This document shows, one piece after another, positions 8,057 through 15,097 of a stretch of 16,425 nt of DNA. The stretch is from Promethearchaeota archaeon (lineage in GTDB: Archaea; Asgardarchaeota; Lokiarchaeia; Sigynarchaeales; SOKP01). The notes beneath the pieces were generated by a model. That model had not been told where the DNA came from and ran no database searches. It worked only from the letters and a program-made list of their open reading frames with translations. Location: positions 1 through 16,425 of the forward strand of contig JAEOTL010000264.1 of the NCBI GenBank assembly GCA_016839845.1. Reading direction: 5' to 3'. Both the position numbers and the translations under genes were made by a program. Positions within the stretch are counted from its first letter, which is position 1; every line of letters begins with the position of its first letter.

Positions 8057-8110
8057 AGTTCTTTAGAATATTTAAGTTCAAATTAATGATTTTTTTTAAT
8101 TTCTTTGAAT

Positions 8111-8851
8111 CTACGGCCTCTTAGCACCACAATTCGTGCAAAATAAATCATCAGTCGTTATTTTTTCACCGCAATTACTACATGTAATCTCTAGACCAGA
8201 AACAGCGCTTTCAATAGCGATATTTGCCTCTGAAAGTTCGGTGACTTCTTTTCGCTTGGATTTTCCAGCTTTTTTTCCGGGGTTATATTTCAAACTCCCA
8301 ATAAATCCCGCAAAAATAGCCCCAACCAACGTACCTTCCAGGACTGCGGTAAGAACCGCAAGGAGGTATGGTAGATCTGTTAATCCTAACATTAAACCAT
8401 CTAATATAGCAATTAACGGTCCTATTAAGCTCGATATAATATAGATAATTAATAATATAATTGCATATCCTATCCCTATTGCTAAACTAGTGTGTATCCC
8501 TCCTCGAGGTGAATGGGCAAAGATTGCACTCGTAATAACACAACATAAAATCCATGGAACGGTAACTGCTATAAGTAACCCTACATCATCGGGACGATAT
8601 GTTAAACACCAATGAATTGGAAATATGAATAATAAAGCTAATCCAATAAAAGCCCCTGCTATGAATTCAATTACCACTCCAAACCCTCCGGGTATCAAAA
8701 TCCTTATAAATCCTAAGGCATCATCTATATTCTGAATTAATCCCCCAGTTACTCCTTCCCCCAAATTTAAAAATCGAAACGAGATCCATGCCATTGGAAT
8801 TAAGAACAGCATTCCCACAATACCACTGCCAATAACTCTTTTCATGCCCAT
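8111..8851 (-). CDS. Membrane protein with C-terminal zinc ribbon
   Basis: This 246-residue protein has two parts. Residues 1-188 hold about five hydrophobic, Gly- and Ile-rich segments (around 8-27, 55-78, 90-112, 119-150, 160-187). After a basic linker (K-K-A-G-K-S-K-R-K, 193-201), residues 224-241 form a minimal zinc ribbon, C-S-N-C-G-E-K then C-T-N-C-G-A-K, with both CxxC pairs complete. Such ribbons end many archaeal membrane proteins and are normally cytosolic, acting in protein contacts more often than in catalysis. The gene starts at ATG 8851 (second ATG at 8845), with GGGGAT ahead as ribosome-binding site. A TATA-like stretch lies at about 8928-8940. It precedes the nine-helix protein on the same strand. 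Its function is unknown. Confidence 0.82.
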   Translation of the reverse strand: MGMKRVIGSGIVGMLFLIPMAWISFRFLNLGEGVTGGLIQNIDDALGFIRILIPGGFGVVIEFIAGAFIGLALLFIFPIHWCLTYRPDDVGLLIAVTVPWILCCVITSAIFAHSPRGGIHTSLAIGIGYAIILLIIYIISSLIGPLIAILDGLMLGLTDLPYLLAVLTAVLEGTLVGAIFAGFIGSLKYNPGKKAGKSKRKEVTELSEANIAIESAVSGLEITCSNCGEKITTDDLFCTNCGAKRP

Positions 8852-9056
8852 TTTTATCCCCTTTCATTCATCTAAATTGTGTGTCCAGTTTAGTTACTTA
8901 ATTAATTTGATCTTAACTCAAAAGTTCTTTATATTTATATTTATGTTTTTAGAATATAAATAGATTTAATATTAGCAGAATAGCTAAGTTTACGGTAAAT
9001 TAGTTGAGATATTCTACAAAAGGAATTCAAGAAAATAGAAAATAATAAAATTAAAA
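8852..9056. other. AT-rich gap between ABC ATPase and zinc-ribbon gene
   Basis: About 205 bases. The ATPase-proximal end (about 9023-9056) is T-rich on the minus strand and probably ends the ABC operon transcript. The other end carries a TATA-like AAATATAAAG (minus strand, about 8928-8940) for the zinc-ribbon gene. No gene is seen. Confidence 0.35.
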
Positions 9057-9746
9057 TTATTGAACTTTAGTTATTCTTCCCTTGTCCATACGGATCGTTT
9101 TAGTCCCATATTGAGAGAGATCTCTATGCGTTACAAAAATAATCGTAGTCTCCATGTCTTTATTTATTTTCTGCAATAAGTCCATAACCTGTTTTTCTGA
9201 TTCGGGATCTAGATTACCTGTAGCCTCATCTGCTAAGATAACTCTTGGGCGATGGATTATTGCACGAGCAATACCGCATCTTTGTTGTTCTCCACCAGAC
9301 ATTTGAACAGGGAAATGGTCTTTACGATCTAATAAGTCAACATCTCGTAACGCAGTAATTGCTCTGTTTTCAATTTCTTTCTGTCGAAGTACAGTTGGCC
9401 ATAATACAGCTTCTACATTTTCAATGGCCGTGAGCGTGTTCACTAAATTAAAATCTTGGAATATAAATCCAATTTTCTGACGTCTAAGTCTACTTAGTCT
9501 ATCCTCCGTTGCTCTGGCAATATTTTCTCCGTCAAAAATTATTCTTCCTGAATCAGGAAGATCCAGACCTGAAAGAACATTGAGAAGAGTAGATTTTCCA
9601 CAGCCTGTTGGGCCTTGAATCACAGCAAACTCTCCGGATCTAATTTTCAAGTTAACATCTGCCAATGCTCGAATTATCGCACCCGCTCTTCTATATTCTT
9701 TATTAACATCAATAGCTTCAATCATAAGATCTTTATTTGATGACAT
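9057..9746 (-). CDS. ABC transporter ATPase, MacB/LolD/FtsE type
   Basis: This is the nucleotide-binding subunit that powers an FtsX-like membrane partner. All ABC motifs are present in its 229 residues: Walker A G-P-T-G-C-G-K-S-T (45-53), Q-loop Gln97 in F-I-F-Q-D-F-N-L, signature M-S-G-G-E-Q-Q-R (149-156), Walker B V-I-L-A-D-E-A-T-G-N-L-D (169-180) and H-loop His207 in V-T-H-R-D. The A-T-G-N-L-D and F-Q-D-F-N-L forms are typical of the MacB/LolD/FtsE subfamily, whose members drive mechanical transmission across the membrane more often than classical import. The ATG at 9746 has a strong ribosome-binding site (AGGAGGAG) that overlaps the TGA of the upstream permease, so the two are translationally coupled in one operon. 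A symbol is withheld because LolD and MacB proper are defined in diderm bacteria. Confidence 0.95.
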   Translation of the reverse strand: MSSNKDLMIEAIDVNKEYRRAGAIIRALADVNLKIRSGEFAVIQGPTGCGKSTLLNVLSGLDLPDSGRIIFDGENIARATEDRLSRLRRQKIGFIFQDFNLVNTLTAIENVEAVLWPTVLRQKEIENRAITALRDVDLLDRKDHFPVQMSGGEQQRCGIARAIIHRPRVILADEATGNLDPESEKQVMDLLQKINKDMETTIIFVTHRDLSQYGTKTIRMDKGRITKVQ

Positions 9747-9752
9747 GATTAA

Positions 9753-9762
9753 CTCCTCCTCA
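9753..9762 (-). promoter_or_regulatory. Shine-Dalgarno of ABC ATPase overlapping permease stop
   Basis: On the minus strand TGAGGAGGAG combines the permease TGA stop with a purine-rich ribosome-binding site about six bases before the ATPase ATG. This arrangement couples translation of the two subunits. Confidence 0.7.
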
Positions 9763-10302
9763 CTCTCCTACCTTTTTTAATGCAATTATTGGTCGTACCT
9801 TCAATACCTTTCTGTAAGCTAAAAAGAAAGCTAAAATTTGTACACCTATAAAGATAGCACTTGTTGTAACTACCGGAACAAGATCAATTAATACTAAAGG
9901 TTCAATGATTATGCTTGCTTGAGTTAAATATGCAACAGCAGCAGCATAGTGGAATAATACTTCGACTACAACAAAGAAACCCACAAGGGTAGTAAAAAAT
10001 ATCATCCCTGAGACTAGTACTAAAATATTCTTATTAGTATACCCAATGCATTTAAACGTAGCCCAGACACGTCTTTTTCTAGATACTAAAATCCAGGCAT
10101 AAAGTAATGAAAGAAATAAAGACACCCCGAAGAATATTAATACAAAATACCATGCCAACTGTCCTAGCTGTCCATCTAATCCCAAATCTATAAACAATGA
10201 CGTCAAGAATATTAAGGTCATGTAAATAAGCGTAAAAACCGTAAAAACTTTCTTTTCACGTAAAGACAGAAGAATAGCCTTTCTCCACATTCTAAAAGCC
10301 AA
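9760..10302 (-). CDS. Minimal FtsX-like ABC permease without extracytoplasmic domain
   Basis: This 180-residue membrane protein immediately precedes the MacB-type ATPase. It has four hydrophobic helices (about 21-38, 47-71, 93-119, 145-167). The loop between helices 2 and 3 (S-R-K-R-R-V-W-A-T-F-K-C-I-G-Y) matches the cytoplasmic coupling segment of FtsX/MacB permeases, and the C-terminal R-P-I-I-A-L-K-K is the usual family ending. Family members normally carry a large outside domain of 100 to 250 residues between helices 1 and 2; here that loop is only about ten residues (D-L-G-L-D-G-Q-L-G-Q). The gene seems complete, with no fragment of a missing domain nearby. Start: TTG at 10302, preceded by GGTGA with a 6-7 base gap; the ATG at 10290 lacks such a site. 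It could also be one half of a larger complex whose other permease is encoded elsewhere. Confidence 0.82.
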   Translation of the reverse strand: MAFRMWRKAILLSLREKKVFTVFTLIYMTLIFLTSLFIDLGLDGQLGQLAWYFVLIFFGVSLFLSLLYAWILVSRKRRVWATFKCIGYTNKNILVLVSGMIFFTTLVGFFVVVEVLFHYAAAVAYLTQASIIIEPLVLIDLVPVVTTSAIFIGVQILAFFLAYRKVLKVRPIIALKKVGE

Positions 10303-10342
10303 TACTTTTCACCGTTATATTTATTTTTTTGATAATATCTAT

Positions 10343-10352
10343 TTTTATAATT
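10343..10352 (-). promoter_or_regulatory. TATA-like box of the ABC operon
   Basis: TTATAAAAAT on the minus strand lies 41-50 bases before the TTG start of the permease, leaving a short leader that carries the GGTGA ribosome-binding site. Confidence 0.4.
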
Positions 10353-10368
10353 GATTTTATTTATTTTA

Positions 10369-10376
10369 TTTATAAC
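10369..10376 (+). promoter_or_regulatory. TATA-like box of the roadblock gene (leaderless)
   Basis: TTTATAAC lies 27-34 bases before the ATG at 10403. At that distance transcription would begin at or next to the start codon, which agrees with the lack of any ribosome-binding site before the gene. Confidence 0.45.
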
Positions 10377-10402
10377 AATTTAAGAATAAATATTTGGTTA
10401 TA

Positions 10403-10804
10403 ATGTCCGAAATCGAAGGAATTATTGATGAATTATTAGATGAAGAACAAAACGTTTTTGGAGTGGCACTGATAAGTAAGGATGGAAATATTATTATCCA
10501 AACTGAAAACTGGGACCTTAACAGTGATCTTAAAATGATAAATGAGCTACTGAACGAGAATTTAGAACTAGGTCAAAAGGGAATTACCAGTATTACTCTT
10601 CAAGGGATAAAATATATGATTGTTGAAAACACTGAAGAACGTAAAATAGGGACGAATATTGTGCATAAAGGGCATATAATTATATGCCCAATTCCCATAG
10701 GTGGCACGGGTGCACTAGTTACCTATATTAATCCACAGGTGGGACCTAGAGATGCTCTCTTTAGTGTACAAGAATATGCAAAAAGAATGGCGGATTTTGT
10801 CTGA
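10403..10804 (+). CDS. Roadblock/LC7-domain protein
   Basis: This 133-residue single-domain protein has the roadblock pattern. A first helix (I-E-G-I-I-D-E-L-L) leads to a strand pair reading V-F-G-V-A-L-I-S-K-D-G-N-I-I-I-Q-T. A long helix around D-L-K-M-I-N-E-L-L-N follows, then strands I-T-S-I-T-L and K-Y-M-I-V-E-N, then G-H-I-I-I-C-P-I-P and G-A-L-V-T-Y-I, with a final helix ending A-K-R-M-A-D-F-V. Roadblock proteins form homo- or heterodimers that bind Ras-like GTPases, as MglB does for bacterial MglA and LAMTOR subunits do for Rag GTPases; Asgard archaea have many. Its GTPase partner is not identified; the small GTPase of this window lies 9 kb away. A TTG at 10394 would add three residues; the ATG at 10403 is preferred for its spacing to the TATA box. 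It is convergent with the deacetylase gene, 12 bases apart. Confidence 0.8.
   Translation: MSEIEGIIDELLDEEQNVFGVALISKDGNIIIQTENWDLNSDLKMINELLNENLELGQKGITSITLQGIKYMIVENTEERKIGTNIVHKGHIIICPIPIGGTGALVTYINPQVGPRDALFSVQEYAKRMADFV
10670..10689. repeat. Perfect 20-bp palindrome inside the roadblock gene
   Basis: The half-site GGGCATATAA is followed at once by its exact reverse complement. It falls in codons for K-G-H-I-I-I-C-P. It ends in G/C triplets and has no spacer, like a dimeric protein-binding site, but could also be chance in AT-rich coding DNA. Confidence 0.6.
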
Positions 10805-10816
10805 AGGATCGAATCC

Positions 10817-11914
10817 CTAAATTGAATCCCAGTACTTTGAAAGTAGACCTTTCAGAGAATCTCTGATCTTTTTGATGTCTTCCTCTTTTTCTTCTTCCTC
10901 GGAAACCTCGAATTTTTCAAAATCGGGACGTTCATACTCATCCCCTAGAAGTCCTTTAATAGTAGCATATACACAGTGAGGTAAACCTATAAGACTATAA
11001 CCTCCTTCAAGTATAAAAGCTACTCTACCTTCACATATGTTCTCAGCAAGAGTTAATATTTGTCGTGCAAAATTATAATATGACATTGAGGTGAGAAAAC
11101 CATTTCCTATTGGATCAGCGAAATACAGATCAAATCCGGCAGCAACTATAATTAATTCCGGATTGAATGCCTTAAAAACTGGTTCTAAAATACTCATGAA
11201 AGTTAAAAAATGATTATCAGTTGTTTTGGGGGGAATTGGAAAATTAACACTCTTTCCAAGGCCTTCTCCATATCCTAACTCATCAATAAACCCAATATCT
11301 CCTTCGACAAAATCAAATTCATGAACTGAGAAATATAAAACGCTTGGATCTTCATAAAAGTACTGTACCAAGCCATCACCAAAGTGTGCATCGATATCTA
11401 TAATGGCGACCTTGATTATTCTCTGTAATTTCTCTCTGAGATATAGTATGGAACTCGCAATATTATTAAATATACAAAGTCCTGAAGCTTTTTCTTTCAA
11501 AGCATGATGACCCGGAGGTCTGATGAGTGCAAACGATTGATTGACATCCTGGTTGAGCACCTTTTCCACTGCTAATATTGTTCCTCCCACTGCTTTCTTT
11601 GCCAGTTCAAAAGTATCTTCGGTAACATACACCTCATCACCTAGTAGGCCATACCCCCTACTTGAAATATTCTTAATTGAATCAATATGATATTTTGAAT
11701 GGGCTAAGGTGAGTGTAGATTCATCTACAGAATTGGGTTCAAATTTAATAACTCTTTCATTTTCAAAAATGTTCTTTATCTCTAAATAATTCAATATTGT
11801 TTGGATTCTTAGTGGAGACTCATACGAAAGAAATATGGGATGTGGATAAGGAGGATTATTTTTCTCAGCGAAATCCTTGTCAACAATAATTCCAATTTTA
11901 TTAATTCCAGTCAT
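10817..11914 (-). CDS. Histone-deacetylase-superfamily zinc deacetylase (HDAC/AcuC/APAH fold)
   Basis: This is a zinc-dependent amidohydrolase removing acetyl groups from lysines or small acetylated amines. Numbering from ATG 11914 (365 residues), the active site is complete: R-P-P-G-H-H (132-137) with the paired general-base histidines, D-I-D-A-H-F-G-D-G (173-181) giving zinc ligands Asp175 and His177, A-G-F-D (259-262) giving ligand Asp262, and E-G-G-Y (303-306) with the transition-state Tyr306. The form resembles class II HDACs and their prokaryotic relatives. The C-terminus is a charged tail (E-E-E-E-K-E-E-D). The substrate is unknown: histones, other proteins, acetoin-related compounds or polyamines are all possible. 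An in-frame start at 11989 would add 25 residues that resemble nothing in the family and would cover a TATA-like box, so 11914 is preferred. The neighbouring 744-residue membrane protein is divergent, sharing a 95-base promoter region. Confidence 0.92.
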   Translation of the reverse strand: MTGINKIGIIVDKDFAEKNNPPYPHPIFLSYESPLRIQTILNYLEIKNIFENERVIKFEPNSVDESTLTLAHSKYHIDSIKNISSRGYGLLGDEVYVTEDTFELAKKAVGGTILAVEKVLNQDVNQSFALIRPPGHHALKEKASGLCIFNNIASSILYLREKLQRIIKVAIIDIDAHFGDGLVQYFYEDPSVLYFSVHEFDFVEGDIGFIDELGYGEGLGKSVNFPIPPKTTDNHFLTFMSILEPVFKAFNPELIIVAAGFDLYFADPIGNGFLTSMSYYNFARQILTLAENICEGRVAFILEGGYSLIGLPHCVYATIKGLLGDEYERPDFEKFEVSEEEEKEEDIKKIRDSLKGLLSKYWDSI

Positions 11915-11940
11915 ATTACAAATTAAATATAAGAAAATAC

Positions 11941-11956
11941 CTAAATTATTATAATT
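11941..11956 (-). promoter_or_regulatory. TATA-like box of the deacetylase gene
   Basis: AATTATAATAATTTAG on the minus strand lies 27-42 bases before ATG 11914, suiting a leaderless transcript and supporting that start. Confidence 0.4.
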
Positions 11957-11973
11957 AAATTTGCATACATTTA

Positions 11974-11984
11974 TTTTAAATAAA
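11974..11984 (+). promoter_or_regulatory. TATA-like box of the 744-residue membrane protein gene
   Basis: TTTTAAATAAA lies 26-36 bases before ATG 12010. Only about 20 bases separate it from the opposite box of the deacetylase gene, so the two promoters are back to back. Confidence 0.35.
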
Positions 11985-12009
11985 CTCAATTTAACAAAAA
12001 GTTAAAGTA

Positions 12010-14244
12010 ATGATTATGAACGTTATTGAATTTGTCTCAACGGCATTAATAAACATCCTTCCGATTCTTATTCTATTTATACCATACCTCTTCATGAGGA
12101 AAAAAGTTATAGGGAAACTATATTTAAGAGTTTTTGCCGGGGTATTAGTGTTTTACATAATATATTGGGTATTACCAATTATCTTTCAAGTTGGTCAAAC
12201 TCCACAAGAATTAGAAGTACAACCAGGAGAACAAGGGGACTTACTACTAGGCATAGGGTATATAATCTCTCATTTTGGCTCACTCTTGACGCAATTTAGC
12301 TCATATCCTCTAGTTACTTTACCGTTTATCTTTTTTGTTTCCCCATTTATTTCATTGATTATGGTAAGGAGAAGGTTAAAAAAGGAAATAGGAGCAATAA
12401 ATGATAACTTAAGTGCAGTCGCCTATCAGATAACTGAAAGCCCCTCTAAACGAATTCGAGATGAATTAATTAAGAATGATTGGACAAGAGAAAAGGAAAT
12501 TTTAAAATTGTTAATAGTGTTACTTCCCGTATCCTTATATTTATTACAGGTAATTATAAAAATCTCTGGTCCCAGTACTATTTCTTTGGAAAGTTCTCTA
12601 GGCTGGTTTTTAGAAATACTCTTTGTCTATTTGGCAACATTCATTTTCAGTGTGGAATTATTGTTTAGTTCCAAAATATCGCTTAAAGGTAAATTTTTCG
12701 GAGAAGATGTGAGAGAGCAAACTTACAAGAGTCTTTACACAGTGGGTGCCCCTATTTCGATTCTTTCACTTCTCCTTTTTATTGTAGATAACATCAATAA
12801 CAATTCATTAGAGTTGTTACCAGTGATTATTTTCTTTTTTGCCTATTTCATTATGGCTTCTATAATATTTATTCTATTTCTTAAAATCTTTGAGCCAATA
12901 TCAATTATTATTCTTATTAAATTAATTGACTGGTGGAAAAAGAGGGATAAAAAAGAGAAAAAGAGGGGGTCTAGTAATTTAACATATGTTTTCTTATACG
13001 GTGTTGTAGCAATTGCAGTATACTTCTTATTATACCTGTCAATAACAGGATTTCTAATCGGACCATATCTGAGTAACCCTGATATTCTTACATCGGCAGA
13101 TTTTTTATCCCCTGCTCCTTCTCCTACGTTAACAAACTCTTTAAAATTCGATCTAATAACTATTTTCGGATTTGTAAATGTCTTTCTCTCAACCATAATA
13201 GTAGGTGTTTTTCTTGCACGTAGTCTGAGGTCTTCGAAAAATATTCGACAGAGTTTTTACGTTTTTGTGCCAATAATTGTGATCATTTCGCTTTTTGTAA
13301 GCGGGATCCTTACCTACTTGTTAACAGGTCAAACCGTTGAATATTGGCTAACTGGACAAACGAGTTTTACATCAATATTTGGGTATAATTTCTATATACT
13401 AAGAAGTGCGAGTTATGATGCTACATTAGTAGGGGTAACTCAAGTATTCTCTATTCCCTATTTGTATACTAGATATGTATTTGGTGCATTAATATGGGGC
13501 TTGCTAATTTATTATTATAGGAAGCAATTTAAGGCCAAGAGTGTACCGCTTAGTGATAATTTTACAGAAAAAGTCATTTTTTCTACAGTGAGGGAATTTC
13601 CTGCCTTTGATGACTATAAGGAAGAGGGTGCAGTTTATCTTCTGTCTTTAAGTGGTGATCCGATTAACTATGAAAAAGAAAGGGAGGAAATTCGCTCTTT
13701 TATAGAGACTCTAGGAAAGGATAAACTCTTAGAGGAAGTTAAACCAAAGGAGGAAGATGAGAGAAAACGTTTCTACTTTACACTGAAATATCTCTATAGG
13801 AATAATGCTATAAAAATTTGGAAACCTGAATATTCATATGTTTTTGAGCCCGTTGAAAAGCAAGGTCTCTATATTATCTATGAGGATGGTCGGGGAGTCT
13901 TTAATTATGCATTTAGAAGTGATGACATGCAAGATCCTGGCCTGGTTTCTGGCATGTTCTCTGCTATTACATCGTTTGTTAAAGAAATGACTAAATCTGC
14001 TGAAGCATTGAAAAAAATTGACCACGGGGATATAACAATTCTTCTCGAATATGGTAACAATATTTTTGGAGCACTTTTTATTAAAGGAACTCAAAGTTCT
14101 GAAGTAAGAATGCCTCTAAAGGATTTCGTACAAAAATTTGAGGAGAAATATGGAACCGTATTGAAAGATTGGACTGGAGCATTATCTCCCTTCCAAGAAG
14201 AGGACAATGATAAATTAGTTGAAGATATTTTTAAAGAAGACTAA
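12010..14244 (+). CDS. Large polytopic membrane protein with C-terminal longin-like region
   Basis: The protein is 744 residues. Residues 9 to about 503 hold roughly eleven hydrophobic helices (near 9-28, 42-60, 102-118, 165-185, 198-220, 245-262, 270-305, 325-350, 382-403, 415-440, 488-502). Very basic loops at 119-125 and 309-319 (W-W-K-K-R-D-K-K-E-K-K) mark cytoplasmic faces. Residues about 515-615 form a charged soluble segment that may include a small winged helix. Residues about 618-728 read Q-G-L-Y-I-I-Y-E-D-G-R-G-V, then a helix with S-G-M-F-S-A-I-T-S-F-V-K-E-M, strands H-G-D-I-T-I-L-L-E-Y and N-N-I-F-G-A-L-F-I-K-G, and a last helix F-V-Q-K-F-E-E-K-Y. That order of strands, helix and hairpin resembles longin/profilin-like domains common in Asgard archaea. 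The transport or sensing role of the membrane part is unknown. ATG at 12016 is an alternative start. The gene is divergent from the deacetylase. Confidence 0.82.
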   Translation: MIMNVIEFVSTALINILPILILFIPYLFMRKKVIGKLYLRVFAGVLVFYIIYWVLPIIFQVGQTPQELEVQPGEQGDLLLGIGYIISHFGSLLTQFSSYPLVTLPFIFFVSPFISLIMVRRRLKKEIGAINDNLSAVAYQITESPSKRIRDELIKNDWTREKEILKLLIVLLPVSLYLLQVIIKISGPSTISLESSLGWFLEILFVYLATFIFSVELLFSSKISLKGKFFGEDVREQTYKSLYTVGAPISILSLLLFIVDNINNNSLELLPVIIFFFAYFIMASIIFILFLKIFEPISIIILIKLIDWWKKRDKKEKKRGSSNLTYVFLYGVVAIAVYFLLYLSITGFLIGPYLSNPDILTSADFLSPAPSPTLTNSLKFDLITIFGFVNVFLSTIIVGVFLARSLRSSKNIRQSFYVFVPIIVIISLFVSGILTYLLTGQTVEYWLTGQTSFTSIFGYNFYILRSASYDATLVGVTQVFSIPYLYTRYVFGALIWGLLIYYYRKQFKAKSVPLSDNFTEKVIFSTVREFPAFDDYKEEGAVYLLSLSGDPINYEKEREEIRSFIETLGKDKLLEEVKPKEEDERKRFYFTLKYLYRNNAIKIWKPEYSYVFEPVEKQGLYIIYEDGRGVFNYAFRSDDMQDPGLVSGMFSAITSFVKEMTKSAEALKKIDHGDITILLEYGNNIFGALFIKGTQSSEVRMPLKDFVQKFEEKYGTVLKDWTGALSPFQEEDNDKLVEDIFKED

Positions 14245-14245
14245 C

Positions 14246-14262
14246 TTTTTTTTTATTTTATT
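14246..14262 (+). terminator. T-tract terminator of the 744-residue protein gene
   Basis: Nine T (14246-14254), then A, then four T follow the TAA by one base. The tract overlaps the last codons of the convergent cyclase-family gene, since the two stop codons are only 13 bases apart. Confidence 0.6.
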
Positions 14263-15043
14263 CTTGGAATGAAGCAACAGCTCTAACCCATCCAGCACTT
14301 GCTCTTGCAATTTTGATGGGAAAACAATAAATTGTTGCTCCAATAGGAGGTACGTTATCTAAATTTGCTAATTTTTCCATTTGAAAATACCCTCTTTCGA
14401 TTCCTGCAAAATGCCCCTCCCATATAATGGAAGGATCTTGAGTTTTTTCCCACTTCTGCTGCGTAATTGAAAATGGAGCATCCCAAGACCATGCATCTGT
14501 CCCTACAATATGAACTCCTTGTTTAATTATGTGTAAAGTTGCTCTTTTACCAACTCCAATTCCATGATGAATAAACTCTTTAGTCCCAAAATGTTTTGAA
14601 GCATTGGTATGCACACATAGGATATCCCCTTCTTTTAAAGTGTGTTCGATTTCAGATAGCTTTTGTGAGATATCTTTTGGCGTTAATACATATCCATCCT
14701 CATACCCAGTGCAATCTAATACGACTAATGGACCAATACCCCACTCCAAGGGCATTTCATCAATGGTCATTGCTCTTCTCTCCCCGGTCTCCTTATCTTG
14801 TATAGGGGCAAAATGCCATGGAGCATCCATATGGGTTCCATTATGGGTACTAAGGGTGATCCTTTCTGTTGCCCATCCTTTCCCAAGTGGTAAATGTTTC
14901 TGAGGGTTTAAGTTAAAAGTTGCTCCCATTTGAGTGGCACCTTGATCATGATCACTGTATATAATGTTTAATCCCATTCCTCCAGGATCAAAAATCATTT
15001 CTTTTGGATTTATGATTGGAATTGACAAATCAACAAATTTCAT
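14258..15043 (-). CDS. Cyclase-family metallohydrolase (kynurenine-formamidase-like fold)
   Basis: This is a member of the cyclase family (Pfam Cyclase), metal-dependent hydrolases that include bacterial kynurenine formamidase, isatin hydrolase and polyketide cyclase-like proteins. The hallmark H-N-G-T-H-M-D-A-P-W-H-F (residues 67-78 from ATG 15043) supplies the metal-binding His and Asp. The opening K-F-V-D-L-S-I-P-I, the central V-V-L-D-C-T-G, G-D-I-L-C-V-H-T-N and H-I-V-G-T-D-A-W-S-W-D are also as in the family. At 261 residues it is somewhat longer than the roughly 210 of kynurenine formamidase and closer to the longer, plant-like and uncharacterised members. The substrate is unknown. The start at 15043 is preferred over ATG 15055 because it gives the family-like N-terminus and puts a CTTATAG box (15073-15079) about 30 bases upstream. 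It follows the amidohydrolase gene on the same strand. Confidence 0.9.
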   Translation of the reverse strand: MKFVDLSIPIINPKEMIFDPGGMGLNIIYSDHDQGATQMGATFNLNPQKHLPLGKGWATERITLSTHNGTHMDAPWHFAPIQDKETGERRAMTIDEMPLEWGIGPLVVLDCTGYEDGYVLTPKDISQKLSEIEHTLKEGDILCVHTNASKHFGTKEFIHHGIGVGKRATLHIIKQGVHIVGTDAWSWDAPFSITQQKWEKTQDPSIIWEGHFAGIERGYFQMEKLANLDNVPPIGATIYCFPIKIARASAGWVRAVASFQE

Positions 15044-15097
15044 ATTAAAAACCATTACTTAAATTTATGAGACTATAAGATAGGATGCCTATTTAAT

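Noticed and set aside
8136..8444. Plus-strand frame of about 100 codons
   Set aside because: It is antisense to the zinc-ribbon membrane protein, which has complete CxxC pairs and a ribosome-binding site.
9543..9561. Near-perfect 19-base inverted repeat (CTTCCTGA / TCAGGAAG around one base) in the ABC ATPase gene
   Set aside because: It lies in a conserved coding stretch (L-P-D-S-G-R) where codon choice alone can create it; no other copy was noticed.
11915..11989. 25-residue N-terminal extension of the deacetylase
   Set aside because: It does not resemble the family N-terminus, has no ribosome-binding site and covers a TATA-like box placed correctly for ATG 11914.
13318..13366. Short internal repeat L-T-G-Q-T ... 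L-T-G-Q-T in the 744-residue protein
   Set aside because: Two copies of five residues in a presumed loop are too little to call a repeat domain.
14596..14903. Two overlapping plus-strand frames
   Set aside because: Both are antisense to the metal-binding core of the cyclase-family gene.
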